A stretch of DNA of 64,000 nucleotides from Catellatospora sichuanensis (GTDB lineage: Bacteria; Actinomycetota; Actinomycetes; Mycobacteriales; Micromonosporaceae): the NCBI RefSeq assembly GCF_007483665.1, contig NZ_VIQO01000012.1:1-64000 (forward strand), read 5' to 3'. Of this stretch, positions 1 to 10,200 are shown piece by piece. A program made the position numbers and the translations under genes. Each line of letters starts with the position of its first letter. The stretch's first letter is position 1. The notes beneath the pieces are model-generated. The model was not told where the DNA came from, did no database searches, and saw only the letters and a list, made by a program, of their open reading frames with translations.

Positions 1-399
1 GAGTGGTCGAAGGCGACGTCGCCACCGCACGCCGCCCCGCCACCGGTACTCGCACCCGCAAGCAGCCCGTCACCCGGGGACCGAAGACCGGCCCCACCCC
101 GAAACGACCACCCGCATCGGAGCTTTCCCGCCGTGTGCCCGACCGGCGCACGGTCCCCGCCCCGCCCTGCACAGGCGGCCAGCGTCCGGCGGGGCAGGAA
201 CCCAAGAACCACCACCCCCGGGTGGCGGCATCAGGCCCTGCACACGACTTCCTGAAACCCCAGCACCACCGGACCGGCTTCCACCACGTCCACGCCACCC
301 CCGTCATCTGCCTACCCGCAGACTTCGGACCGGCACGACACGGCCACGCCCCACCCGGAATGTCTGAAACACATAGACAAATACAGGAAGTCTGAGACG
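1..399. other. Left-edge segment, no recognised gene
   Basis: A plus-strand frame is open from the window edge to 395. Its translation is rich in Pro, Arg and His and matches no domain I recognise, so it is more likely non-coding GC-rich sequence or the tail of a gene outside the window. The frame that carries the leucine-rich-repeat remnant further right has a stop at about 252 to 254. No hairpin or repeat stands out. Confidence 0.3.
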
Positions 400-951
400 C
401 TATGGCGGCTAGCCCTCCGACTGGGCCGGGACACATCGATCCAGCCGGGCTCGCTGCCCGGGTCCATAAGGGCGCTGACGCTAACCGGCGACGTTTCCAC
501 CAGCCTGGACGGCCTCCTCGCACAGGCTGGCCAGACCAGCAGCCTCGTCCTCGATGGTGTCGTTGGGCTGGACAACCTCTCCTGCCTGGCGGACCTGCAT
601 CACCTGGAGGAGTTGCGCATAGTGAACGTCCGCTCGGTCCGGGACTGGCGGGGTATCGGTTCGCTGAATAAACTCAGACGGGTCGACCTTTCCGGCTCGT
701 CCTTCCAGGACACCGCCGACCTCGGCAACCTGGCGGCGCTCAAGACCCTTACGCTCGACCGCTGTGACGCGTTGAGGGACATCTCGAGTCTCGGCCAGCT
801 CGAACGGCTGTCACACCTGTCCCTGCGCGAGAGTCTGTCGAACATTCCAGCATGGCGTGTCGACGAGGTGATCGACGAGTCCGCACTCTTGACTCCGGCG
901 ACGGTGACCTTCGACGCGTCCGACAGCCTGGTGGATTTCGGCGTCTCCTGA
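400..951 (+). pseudogene. 5'-truncated leucine-rich-repeat protein remnant
   Basis: The frame ending at 951 reads as consecutive leucine-rich repeats, for example SIRALTLTGDVSTSLDGLL, LNKLRRVDLSGSSF and LAALKTLTLDRCDALRDI, with a spacing of about 20 to 23 residues. Repeat-like sequence begins near 400, but there is no ATG or GTG with a ribosome site at a domain boundary, and a stop lies upstream at about 252. Such repeats are common as the C-terminal sensor of bacterial NACHT or other STAND ATPases, so this is probably the tail of a gene that has lost its N-terminal part. That parentage is inferred from the repeat style only. A short translation from the TTG at 613 is possible but would not make a complete protein. 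Confidence 0.55.
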
Positions 952-1095
952 TCTCCGTTTTCGTCGTCGACAAGGGACGGCACCATACGACGATCCAACC
1001 TTGCCGGTCTTGCGTCGCGTACCTCGTACGTCAACTCGACCTGTTGGGTTCATTGTTCCGATGTGACGGCGACCTGCTGCTTCGTAATGATCTGT

Positions 1096-1173
1096 GCAGC
1101 TCGTTCGTACTCGTTGACGAGCCCGCCGAGGATCGGTTTCCGGCGTATCCGGCGCTGCGCTTCAAGATCGATT
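1096..1173 (-). mobile_element. Solo C-terminal remnant of an integrase-type transposase
   Basis: The minus strand encodes RRIRRKPILGGLVNEYERAA, which resembles the extreme C-terminus (GGLINEYxxAA) of rve-type IS3/IS481-like transposases. The stop codon expected after the final Ala is missing and nothing upstream continues the gene. Related tails occur at about 2766 and 12063 in the same orientation. This is a fragment only. Confidence 0.45.
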
Positions 1174-1375
1174 ACGGTGGCCGGCAGGCGGAGCGGGGCG
1201 ACGACTTCACTGCTCGATTCTGACGTCGATCATACCAACGCTCAACGCAACAGGCTCCCCGGAAGCCTGCCGTCACGGGCAACGCCTCGGGCGGGGCGAC
1301 GTCGGCGTTGTAATCCATCGAGCGGAATGCTTCGATGAGTGACGACTGGCAAGTTTCGCTCAGAACGGGGATTCC

Positions 1376-2638
1376 ATGTCAATGCGTATGTTCCTGCGCG
1401 TCGTCGTTTCAGCAGCCTTCATACTCACGTCAACGGTGGCACTCAGATCGTCGATCGCCCAGGCTGCCGCCGCCAACCCGGTCATCGCCTGGGACATCAA
1501 CGCCCAGCAGGCCATCTGGGACGTTGCACAGCAGCAGCCGAACGAACAAGTGCGCAGCTTTGCGATGGTGCACGGGGCCGTCTACGACGCGGTGAACGCG
1601 ATCGCGGGTACGCCGTACCAGCCGTATCTCGACGCACCGGCCGCCGACGGAACGGAGTCGACCGACGCGGCCGTCGCGACGGCTGCGTACCAGATGCTCG
1701 TGTCCTTGTTCCCAGCTCAGCTGGCACGGCTTCAGGCCCAATACGACGCCGCGCTGGCTGCGATTCCCGACGGCTCGCCAAAGCAGCGCGGCGCGTCGGT
1801 GGGGGCGCAGACTGCAGCCGCGATGATCGCGGCACGTCGGAATGACGGCGCATTCGGGTCGCAGACCTGGCGGGTGGGCACCCAGCCCGGTCAATGGCGC
1901 CCGACGCCACCGACGTTCGCGTCGGCCGGCGCCTGGACGGGGCACGTCAAACCGTTCCTCATTCCCAGCGCGTCCATGTTCCGCACCTCGGGTCCGCCCC
2001 GGCTCACCAGCAGCACCTACGGCCGGGACTACAACGAGGTGAAACGGCTCGGCGCGGCCGACAGTTCGGTACGCACCGCCGACCAGACGTCGGCCGCGAT
2101 CTGGTGGCATGACCGGCGCCTCACCGAATGGGAGATCAAACGCCAGGTCGCGATCAGTCAAGGGCTGAACGCGTTGCAGGCTGCGCGCATGTTCGCCATG
2201 GTCGACATGACCGAGGCCGACGCCCTCATCGCCTGCTACAGCGAGAAGGAGTACTGGAGCTTCTGGCGGCCCGTGACAGCGGTTCAACTCGGCGACACCG
2301 ACGGCAACCGAGCGACCGTGGGTGATCCGAACTGGGTGCCGCTGCTCGTGACACCGCCGTTCCCCGACTTCACCTCAGGCCACACCTGCTTCACGTCGGC
2401 GTCGATGGCGACGCTGGCGTTCTTCTACCAGAGAGACAACATCTCATTCAGCGCGTACAGCCCCGCCGCCAACGCGACCCGCCACTTCACGAGCTTCTCG
2501 AAGGCTCTGGCCGAGGTCGTCGAAGCGCGCATCTGGGGAGGCATCCACTTCCGCTCTGCCGACAACCAGGGCGTGCGGATCGGGCTGTCCGTCTTCGCCT
2601 ACATGGCCGCCGGGGATTATTTCAAGCCACTCAGGTAA
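1376..2638 (+). CDS. Secreted vanadium-dependent haloperoxidase-like PAP2 protein
   Basis: This 420-residue protein starts with a Sec signal peptide (about residues 1 to 32) and continues with an alpha-helical domain of the vanadium haloperoxidase/acid phosphatase superfamily. Active-site signatures are visible in order: a Lys and an Arg-Pro pair in EKEYWSFWRPVTAV, the PSGH-type motif as DFTSGHTCF, and the last Arg and His in ARIWGGIHF. These residues coordinate vanadate or phosphate in the family. It probably oxidises halides with peroxide or hydrolyses phosphate esters outside the cell; the sequence alone does not separate the two. The ATG at 1376 follows GGGGATTCC, an acceptable ribosome site. 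It appears monocistronic and is flanked by transposase remnants on both sides. Confidence 0.85.
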   Translation: MSMRMFLRVVVSAAFILTSTVALRSSIAQAAAANPVIAWDINAQQAIWDVAQQQPNEQVRSFAMVHGAVYDAVNAIAGTPYQPYLDAPAADGTESTDAAVATAAYQMLVSLFPAQLARLQAQYDAALAAIPDGSPKQRGASVGAQTAAAMIAARRNDGAFGSQTWRVGTQPGQWRPTPPTFASAGAWTGHVKPFLIPSASMFRTSGPPRLTSSTYGRDYNEVKRLGAADSSVRTADQTSAAIWWHDRRLTEWEIKRQVAISQGLNALQAARMFAMVDMTEADALIACYSEKEYWSFWRPVTAVQLGDTDGNRATVGDPNWVPLLVTPPFPDFTSGHTCFTSASMATLAFFYQRDNISFSAYSPAANATRHFTSFSKALAEVVEARIWGGIHFRSADNQGVRIGLSVFAYMAAGDYFKPLR

Positions 2639-2765
2639 GCGGCGATCCCATTGGCAGTGGTGACAGCATCGGCAATGCGCGTGCTCGTCGCGGGCGCTCA
2701 TCCACCTGCTGAGCCGCCGCCCGGACCGTTCCCGTCAGGGCATGGACCGGGCGGCGGTGGAGAAT

Positions 2766-2850
2766 GTGGAGTTCCAAAACCCCGTCATATGGCCTGAGCT
2801 GGGTCTTTCACGCGGCACGTTCGTACTCGGTGATCCAAGCCGCCGAATCC
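2766..2850 (-). mobile_element. Solo IS end with transposase C-terminus
   Basis: The minus strand reads ITEYERAA followed by a stop at 2808, and the 3' flank (GTTCCAAAACCCCGTCATA on the plus strand) is nearly identical to that of the remnant at 12063. The two segments align over about 50 bases with only scattered differences. This is the 3' terminus of a transposase gene and element end left by deletion. Confidence 0.5.
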
Positions 2851-2880
2851 GCACGGGGCCGACCGCCGCGGTTGGGGTAG

Positions 2881-3012
2881 GAGTGGACCGCGAGCGAGCG
2901 TGCCGCCGAGCACCTCAAGGACGCCCTCGGCATCAAGACGATCGGCGAGCTGTGCCGCAGCGCGTACTTCCGCGCCGCGCGGGCGATCGCCGACCTGGCC
3001 GACGCCAAGTAG
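2881..3012 (+). pseudogene. C-terminal fragment of a helix-hairpin-helix-like protein
   Basis: The frame ending with TAG at 3010 to 3012 encodes EHLKDALGIKTIGELCRSAY and continues FRAARAIADLADAK. The LGIxTIxEL pattern is typical of short helix-hairpin-helix modules. There is no start codon or gene body upstream, where the IS end lies. I treat it as a truncated gene tail; no function can be assigned. Confidence 0.3.
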
Positions 3013-3102
3013 ATCGATCAGCGGGGCCGGCTGCTGCGGCAGCCGGATCCGCTGCTGTCGTCGCAGCCTGCTCGCGCACGGCGTCGACCTGCACGTCGAT
3101 GC

Positions 3103-6100
3103 TCAGCCGGCCTTGGTCAGATCGAGCCGCCAACGAGTCAGGCCGAGCTGATCCGACAGAGTCGCGGCCGTACCGCCGTGCACGGCGAGCGCATGCAGCG
3201 GCTCGGTCCGCACATGGCCGAGCAGGCGGCCGTCGGGGATCGTCCACACCCGCAGGCCGTCCTCGCCGGCGCTGATCAGGGCGGTGCCATCCTCGGCGAA
3301 CGCGAGCCCGCCGATGGGGCCGGCCAGCTCGGCGAGGACCGAGCCGATGATGTCTGTGCCGGTGGTGTCCGAGCCGAGGCGCCAGAGGCGGATCGTGCCG
3401 TGGTGGTCGCCGCTTGCGGCGAAGCCGGTCGTGATGGCGACGCTCCAGATCGGCGGGGTGCGATCGGCCGGCAGCACCAGGCGCGCCTGCCCGTCCTGGC
3501 TGATGACCGCCACGCTGCCCGAGGACGCCCCGGAGACGATGACGCCGGCGGCGTTCACGGCCACCGCCTGGATCTGCGTCAAGCATGCCACCTGCCTGGC
3601 CGGGCCGCCGGCCAGCGGCCAGATCGTGACGCCCCGGGTGCCGCCGGCGGCGACAAGGACTTCGGCTGCCGTGTTCACCGCCAGCGCGCGGGCGCCGGGA
3701 TGCTCGGCGTACGCGACGCCGTCGGCGACGATCATGCCATCGTCGCCGAGGGCGAGGAGCCTGTCGCCGTCGTGTGCCAGTGCACGCACACCGGTGCCGA
3801 GCCGGCGGATCTCGCCGGCCTGATGGCGGAGGTGGCCGTCGAGGGCGCCGGAGTAGACGGCGCCGGCCGGGTCGACCGCGACGGCGGTGAGTGACTGCCG
3901 CTGGCCGCTGCTGTCGGGCGCGCCGTCGAGGTCCCAGATGTGGACGATGCCGTCGGCGGCGCTGGAGACGACGTGTGTGCCGTCGGGGCTGACGCTGACG
4001 CTGCGGACCGGCTCGCCGTGCCGACCGAGGATCCGATCAGGTCCCGCCGATGCCGCCAGCGGCCACAGACAGACCCGGCCGTCGCCGCCGCCGGTGACCG
4101 CGAACGTACCGTCGGGGCTGACCGCCGCCGCCCACACCTGCCCTTCGTGCTGGCCCAGCCGCCGCCGTGGGGTTCCGTCAAGCGGCCAGGCCCGGACGGC
4201 GCCGTCGTAGGAGCCGGTGATGACGTCGGCTCCGTCCGGTGTGACGGCCATCGCCTCGATCCATTTTCCTGGTGTGGTGCCGCCGAGGATCTCAGCGGTG
4301 CCGCTGCCGGGCCGCCAGAGCCGGATGACGCTGTCGCGGCCGCTGCTGACGATCGTCGAGCCGTCGGGGCTGAATGCCAGCACCCGCACCTGGTCGTCGT
4401 GTGTGCCGAGCACGGTCGGCGGCCCGTCGGCGAGTTTCCACAGCCGGACGGCGGTGTCGCGGCCTCCGGTGGCGATCTGTCGCCCGTCGGGCGAGAACGC
4501 GACGGCCCACATGTGGCCCAAGCCGCGTGCCAGGGTGCGCTGTGTGCCGTCGGGCAGGTTCCACAGCCGTACCGTCTGATCGTTTCCGCAGGTCACGACC
4601 GACCCGGTGGCCTGGTCGACCGCGACTCGGTGCACGCCGGCGTCGTGGCGGCCCAGGTCGGTGTAGTGGCCGCCGTCGAGCTGCCACAGCCGCACCCGGC
4701 CGTCGTCGTCGCCGGTGACCACGCTGGTGGCGGTGACGAAGGCCGCGGCCCACACCTGCCGGCTGCCGGAGTCGAAGCTGCGCCGCAGCGATCGGCTGGC
4801 CCGCCCGCTCGTCCACTGCGCGGCGAGGCCGGCACGCTGCAGCGCCGCCTGCGCCCAGCGGGGGTCGTCCACGCCGGTGTACGCGGCGGCGAGGGCGAGC
4901 TGGCCCGCCGGCTGCTCTGCCCCGCCGGCCCGCAGGTGGTGGGCCTCGATGTCGAGCAGCCGCAGCGGCACGCCGGCAGCCGACGCCGCCCGCAGCACCC
5001 CCAGCACCGCGTCGACGCCGACGGCTGCGACGGCGGCGGCGATCCACTGCGGGTCGCCGGTGAGCGTGGCGAACCGGTCGTGCGCCGGCCGTGCCAGCAG
5101 CGCCCACGGGTAGTGCGCCAGCAGGTAGCGCGGCGTGCCGTCCGGCCAGCCGTGCGCCGACCAGCGCCCGGCCCACGTGTCCACGGTCTCGACGAGTGTG
5201 GCCAGCGCGGGCCCGAAGACGGTGTCGCGGCACGTGTCGAGCAGGGCCTGGTGGGCGAACCGCCAGCCGTCGTCGCCGCCGTCGATCACCCGGGCGGCCT
5301 TCTTCGCGACGATCACGCCCACGTCGTATGCGTCTGCGGCGCCGAGGTCGGCGAGCTCGGTGATGGTCAGCGGGCCTGCGGCGGCCGCGAGCAGGCCCAG
5401 CACCTGGCGGGCCGGCGGGTCCGCGGCCAGTGCGTCGAGGTCGGTGAACGCCCGCTGTTCCACGCGGGCCGCTTCGACGGCCTGCGTCATCCGGACCGGC
5501 AGGACGTCCCACAGCGGATGGTCCGCGTCGACGTCTTCGGGCAGCTGGTCCTTGCGCGCGGTGAGCAGGACGTGGGCGTGCCGGCCGCGACGGGTCGGGA
5601 TCAGCGAGGCGACGCTGCGTTCTCCGGCCGGCCGCAGGTCTTCGTCCAGGCCGTCGACGATGAGCAGCAGGTGTCGGCCGAGGTCATCGGCCCGCTCCAC
5701 GGCGCGGGCCCATAGGTCGGCGAGCGCGTGGGCGTCCGGCTCGGGCGTCTGCTCGCCGAGCAGGTCGGCGAGCTGGGAGCTGACGGCGGCCAGGAAGCGG
5801 GAGCCGCTGGCGTCCAGCGCGCGCCGCTGCAACAGGTAGGCGACGCAGTCGACGTCTGGCGGCGGGTTCATCGCCAGGTGCGCGGCGAGTGCGGTCTTGC
5901 CTGCCCATGGCGTTCCGACGAGGAAGCGGAACGGCTCGGCGCCGACCGCGAACGCCGCCAGGTCGGCCAGTTCGCCGGACCGGTCGCGCAGTTCGGGGGT
6001 CCGGTCGGCGATCTCTGCGACGGTGGCGAAGTACGGCGGCCGCTTGCGGCGCTGCGGCAACTGGACCGGGCGGCGGCCGAGGATGTCCCACCACGCCGCC

Positions 6101-6720
6101 GGGTCGGGCAGGCGGTCGACGTGCGTGATCGGGGTCAGGGTCAACGCCGAGTCTCCGGCGCGCGGCTGATGCTCGGTGACCACGCCGATCATGATTTCGT
6201 CGGCGGTGACGACGACCGTGCCCGAGATGCCGGACCACTGGCTGTGCCCGAGCGCCTCCTGTTGCGGCGGCAACGCTCGCGGTGAGCTGGTGACCCGCAG
6301 GGTCAGCAGGTCCGACACGCGGCGGTCGCCGGTCGGCACGACTCCGTCGAGCTGTGCGGTGTCGCGGACCGGGACCTGCTGGAACAGCGGGTAGCCGATG
6401 CCGCGGCAGCCGGCGATCGTCTCGGCGCCGTCGCGGTCGACCCGCGCCCACCGCAGCGGCGCGTAGCCGTCGAGCGGCTCGGCGAGTTCCAGCAGGGCCA
6501 GGTCGGCGACGTCGACGTCGCCGACCTGGGCGACGGTGGCGGTCAGTTCCACCTTGTCCACGCCACGCACGGTGATGGTGCCGGTCGGGGCGACGGCGTG
6601 CGCGGCGGTCAGCACGTGGCGTCCGGAGATCAGCAGCCCGGAGGAGCTGATCCAGCGTCGGGGCGCCGTCGGCCCGAGGTCGCAGAGGACTTCGACGACC
6701 CGGTCGGCGAAGCCGGTCAT
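3103..6720 (-). CDS. Trypsin-like protease - NACHT-type NTPase - WD40 protein
   Basis: This protein of about 1,205 residues has three parts. Residues 1 to 220 are a trypsin-like serine protease: His41 in TAAHAV, Asp73 in VADLALLEL and Ser166 in WSGISGTVV form the expected triad, and there is no signal peptide. Residues 230 to 520 are a STAND NTPase with Walker A GTPWAGKT (269 to 276) and Walker B LLLIVDGLDE (351 to 360), the NACHT style. From about 655 to the end are WD40 repeats with recurring VRLW and GxDxxVRLW ends. In such proteins the beta-propeller senses, the NTPase switches and the protease is the effector. The ATG at 6720 is chosen because it begins the protease domain and overlaps the stop of the Trypco2 gene by four bases. 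It is probably a cytoplasmic conflict or immunity protein. Confidence 0.85.
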   Translation of the reverse strand: MTGFADRVVEVLCDLGPTAPRRWISSSGLLISGRHVLTAAHAVAPTGTITVRGVDKVELTATVAQVGDVDVADLALLELAEPLDGYAPLRWARVDRDGAETIAGCRGIGYPLFQQVPVRDTAQLDGVVPTGDRRVSDLLTLRVTSSPRALPPQQEALGHSQWSGISGTVVVTADEIMIGVVTEHQPRAGDSALTLTPITHVDRLPDPAAWWDILGRRPVQLPQRRKRPPYFATVAEIADRTPELRDRSGELADLAAFAVGAEPFRFLVGTPWAGKTALAAHLAMNPPPDVDCVAYLLQRRALDASGSRFLAAVSSQLADLLGEQTPEPDAHALADLWARAVERADDLGRHLLLIVDGLDEDLRPAGERSVASLIPTRRGRHAHVLLTARKDQLPEDVDADHPLWDVLPVRMTQAVEAARVEQRAFTDLDALAADPPARQVLGLLAAAAGPLTITELADLGAADAYDVGVIVAKKAARVIDGGDDGWRFAHQALLDTCRDTVFGPALATLVETVDTWAGRWSAHGWPDGTPRYLLAHYPWALLARPAHDRFATLTGDPQWIAAAVAAVGVDAVLGVLRAASAAGVPLRLLDIEAHHLRAGGAEQPAGQLALAAAYTGVDDPRWAQAALQRAGLAAQWTSGRASRSLRRSFDSGSRQVWAAAFVTATSVVTGDDDGRVRLWQLDGGHYTDLGRHDAGVHRVAVDQATGSVVTCGNDQTVRLWNLPDGTQRTLARGLGHMWAVAFSPDGRQIATGGRDTAVRLWKLADGPPTVLGTHDDQVRVLAFSPDGSTIVSSGRDSVIRLWRPGSGTAEILGGTTPGKWIEAMAVTPDGADVITGSYDGAVRAWPLDGTPRRRLGQHEGQVWAAAVSPDGTFAVTGGGDGRVCLWPLAASAGPDRILGRHGEPVRSVSVSPDGTHVVSSAADGIVHIWDLDGAPDSSGQRQSLTAVAVDPAGAVYSGALDGHLRHQAGEIRRLGTGVRALAHDGDRLLALGDDGMIVADGVAYAEHPGARALAVNTAAEVLVAAGGTRGVTIWPLAGGPARQVACLTQIQAVAVNAAGVIVSGASSGSVAVISQDGQARLVLPADRTPPIWSVAITTGFAASGDHHGTIRLWRLGSDTTGTDIIGSVLAELAGPIGGLAFAEDGTALISAGEDGLRVWTIPDGRLLGHVRTEPLHALAVHGGTAATLSDQLGLTRWRLDLTKAG

Positions 6721-7034
6721 GCCGGCTTCTCGGCGTCCAGGGCACTCACCTTGATCGGCATTCCGTGCGCGTCCACCGGCGGTTCCAGCACGATCGTCAC
6801 CGTCTGGACGGACTCCTTCGCGGCGCCGGCCGAGGCGCCCAGCTCCAGCACCCAGAACTTGATGCCGCCTGTCGCCTCGGCGCTGCGGGTGACGCCGACC
6901 TGGAACTCCAGCGTGATCTGGCCGACCGGGAACTGCACGGCCTGGTCGGTGGCCAGCTCGCTGGCGCGGGCGAGTTCGGCGCGCAGCGCCTGGACGACAT
7001 CGACGAGACCGATCTGGGACGACATGGCCGACAT
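6717..7034 (-). CDS. Trypco2 (trypsin-co-occurring domain 2) protein
   Basis: This is a small protein of about 105 residues. It has the pattern IGLVDVVQALRAELARA, a short beta element VGQITLEFQVGVTR, GGIKFWVLELGASAG and a closing VQTVTIVLEPP strand. This matches my recollection of the trypsin-co-occurring domain Trypco2, named for its neighbourhood with trypsin-like effectors in actinobacterial NTP-dependent conflict systems. It lies directly upstream of the trypsin-NACHT-WD40 gene and overlaps it by ATGA, so translation is coupled. The likely role is an adaptor or regulator of the protease. The start is uncertain: ATG 7034 and ATG 7025 are both possible and neither has a strong ribosome site. 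Confidence 0.8.
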   Translation of the reverse strand: MSAMSSQIGLVDVVQALRAELARASELATDQAVQFPVGQITLEFQVGVTRSAEATGGIKFWVLELGASAGAAKESVQTVTIVLEPPVDAHGMPIKVSALDAEKPA

Positions 7035-7232
7035 CTTGCCATGCACCGTCGGGCCTCGGCGCCTGACCGCTATCCACTTCGGACGTCGCCCGCTGGTGCC
7101 TGCGGCGCGGCGACGGGGCCGGTCCGGCAGCAGCACGGTGCCGCAGGCCGGCCCGACCCCGACCCGGGCGTCAACCGCAGGTCGGGGCCGGGCTCGCCGA
7201 CGTGTGCACTACCGTCGTGCAACGACCGTGTC

Positions 7233-10200
7233 TTAGCCGTGCACGGCTCGGCTGGTGACGGTCAAGGCGCTCATCACGACCTCCACGTCGGGGTTGCCTT
7301 CGCGGTAGAGGTTGTGGAAGAGCCGGTCAGACTGCTGGTCGTACTGCGCCTCCAGCAGGTTGCGCCGCTGGGTGCCCTGCCAGTGGGCGCAGCTGCCGAT
7401 CGGGTCGACCTCCGGCACCCCGGCGATCGGCCCGGAGTGCAGCGGCTCGCAGTTCTCCTTGCTCCAGTCGTAGTCGGGGTGCTTGAGGTCGTAGGTGTCC
7501 GGGTCGGCGGTCTGGCAGGGGCCGGCCGGCACCACCGGCCGGCATGCGGTGTAGACGTTTGCGGCGTGCTGGTAGACGTCGGCGACAGGACGTGAGCCGG
7601 CAAGGTCGGCCGGTATGCGTCGGCTGCCGTATAGCAGGCCGTGCATCAGATCGTCGTTCTGCAGCGCCTGTGCCCAGCCGAGTTCGGAGTAGGCCTGCAG
7701 CAGGCGCATCGCCTCGGTGACCTCGCGGTTGGCGGCGGCCAGGGTGGTGCCGCCGACCAGCCGTGACGAGACGAGATCGTAGTAGTACTTGCGCTTGCCG
7801 TGGACGAAGTTGCGGGCCTTGTCCGCGGTCGCGTCAGTCGCGGTGCTGTGCGTGACCACGTTCGGCGCGGCCTCGAACGACTCCTTTCGGGTGGCCGACC
7901 AGCTGCTGTGCATGACGTCCTGCGGCGTCTTGCAGAAGTCGAATTCCGGCTTGTTGTACCACTCCCGGCACACGACCCCGGCCGAGCCGGTGTGGCTCAC
8001 CGCGCGGGCTTCGAACCTCGGGCCGTTCGACCACTGCACGAAGATCCGGACGGTGACCCGCAGGTCCGCCTGCGTCTCGAGGTAGCTGGGCTGGGCCTGC
8101 CAGATCTCGTTGACGAATTCGACGTCGTAGCAGACGGAGAAGGTCGGCTGCTCGCCGCTGTCGAGCGCATAGTTGAGCAGCAGGTATGGCGCCGGGAGGG
8201 AACTGTATGGGATGGCGCTGGGCACGTTCGGCAGGGCTACAGCCGCCCCTTGGTGACACGCCGGCATGGCGCCGGTCGGCCCGGCCGGCAGGTACCCGGC
8301 CGGCGGAACGTTCTGCTCGATGGGATCGGCCCACAGCGACCAGGACTTGCCCTTGAGGACGTCGTTCTTGCCGATGTTCGTCAACTCGGCGCCGAGCCGG
8401 GCCATCGCCTGCTCGTGGTTGTTCAGCAGGTTCTTGAACAGGATGTTCGTCCTGGCGTCGGCGCCGGGCCGGCTGAACGCCCGGCTGGCGTCGTTGATCC
8501 GCTCGCCGGCGGCGATGATGTCGGCGGTCCGCTGCGCTTTGACCTGCTCGGCGTAGTCGGGGTTCTGCAGCTGCAGAGCGTTGGAGGCGCGGGCGCCCAG
8601 CAGCCAGATCGAAGCGTTCGGCGTGTTGGTCGCGGGCTGCGGGAAGTCGGGATCGTAGCCGCGGTCGCGGGCCAGCCAGGACAGGTAGTCGATCAGTCCG
8701 GCCGCGCCGTAGGTGTCGAGCTGCGTGATCGGATCTGCAGTGTCGAAGCCCTTCGTCAGCGTGACGGTGGCTCCGATGGACCGCTGGGTCGCGGTGAAGT
8801 GGAACTCGTTTTCCGGCTTGGTGTATTCGCCGTAGCTGGGGATCTGCTTGCCGTAGGTCCCCTCGTAGTCGATGTACATGTTGATCATGCTTCGTGGCGC
8901 ATCCAGCAGATCCTCGCGGAACGCCTCGGTGAGGTACGCGCTCAGCGCGTCGATCCGGTTCTCCAGCAGGATGAGCTGGCGCTGGATGTCGGTGATGCTC
9001 TGCCGCACCTCAGCCGTCTCCTGCAGGAGCCGGTCGAACTCGACCAGCATGTCGGCGTACAGCTGGGTCAGACCCTGCTCGACGCGGTCGAACCGGTCGT
9101 TCATCTGCGTGCTCAACTGGGCGATGTCGTCGCGGATCGCGGCGAGCTGGTCGAGGATCAGCTGCTGCGGATCCGGCTGCCCCAGACCGAACAGCGGGGC
9201 CAGGGAGATCGCCGCGCCGAGCAGGTTTCCGGTGAGCGTGAGCGTGGTCAGCGACAGGAGCGCGTCGCTGAGGCCGAGGCCGGCGATCGTCGGCAGGTAC
9301 TGGTTGATCGCCGTGGCGGCGTTGACCGCGGCCGTGCCGACGATCCCGAGGTCCTTGCCGAGTTTGGGGTCGACGAATCCGGCCAGGGTCGACAGGATGT
9401 AGACGGCCGAGCCCAGCGCGTCGATACCGGCCTGGCGGTCGGCGGCCGCCCTCTTGGCGGCGGTGTAGTCGGCCGCGGCCGGCTTCTTGCCCAGGCCCAC
9501 CGGGTACTGCAGCGACATCGCTTCGAGTTCGGCACGGATCTGCTCGTTCTGCTCGTTGATCTTGTCGAGTGCCTCGAGGGCCTGGCGGCGGATCTCGTTG
9601 AGGTAGCCGTTCATGTCGCCCTGGTTGGCCAGGATCGCGTCGGTGTTGAGATAGGCGCCGATCATGGGATCGCGGCTCATCTGCTCGATGGTGGCCTGCA
9701 CGCTCAGGTTCACGTTCACGCCGACGACGGCGTCCCAGGCGGTGCCGAGCGGTCTGTCCCTCAGGCCGCTGCGCATCACATCACCCCAGACGAGGTCCTG
9801 GATGACGTAGTACTTCGCCATCCAGGCCTGCGCCTGGAACGCGCCGGTCACCTGGTCGGCGAGGTGCCCTTCGGCCTGCAGGTCCGCGCCCAGCGTGACC
9901 TCCAGGAGCCCCTTGACGAACGGGGTGCCGATGCTGACGCCGGGGACACCGGAGACGGCGTCGAGTCCCTTCATGAAGTACTGGTAGTAGTCGCGCGCCG
10001 GCACGTCGGCGGTCAACTGGACGTTGAGCGCGTCGCGCATCGCCGCGGCCTGCGCGACCATCTGCTCGTAGGTGGCATCCGGGTTGCCCGACCGGTAGCT
10101 GAGCAGGCCGACGGAGAGCACCAGATCCTTGAGCCCGTTGAGGCCCGGGTCCTTCGCCCGCATGGTGGCCGAGAACAGGCGAGACCTGAGCAGCTGCATC

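Noticed and set aside
3103-4760. Repeat array or CRISPR in the 3' part of the WD40 gene
   Set aside because: The periodicity is that of WD40 coding repeats of about 120 to 130 bases; there are no identical short repeats with unique spacers.
3940-5715. Long plus-strand open frame opposite the trypsin-NACHT-WD40 gene
   Set aside because: It is a GC-rich antisense shadow; the minus frame carries protease, NTPase and WD40 motifs, the plus translation none.
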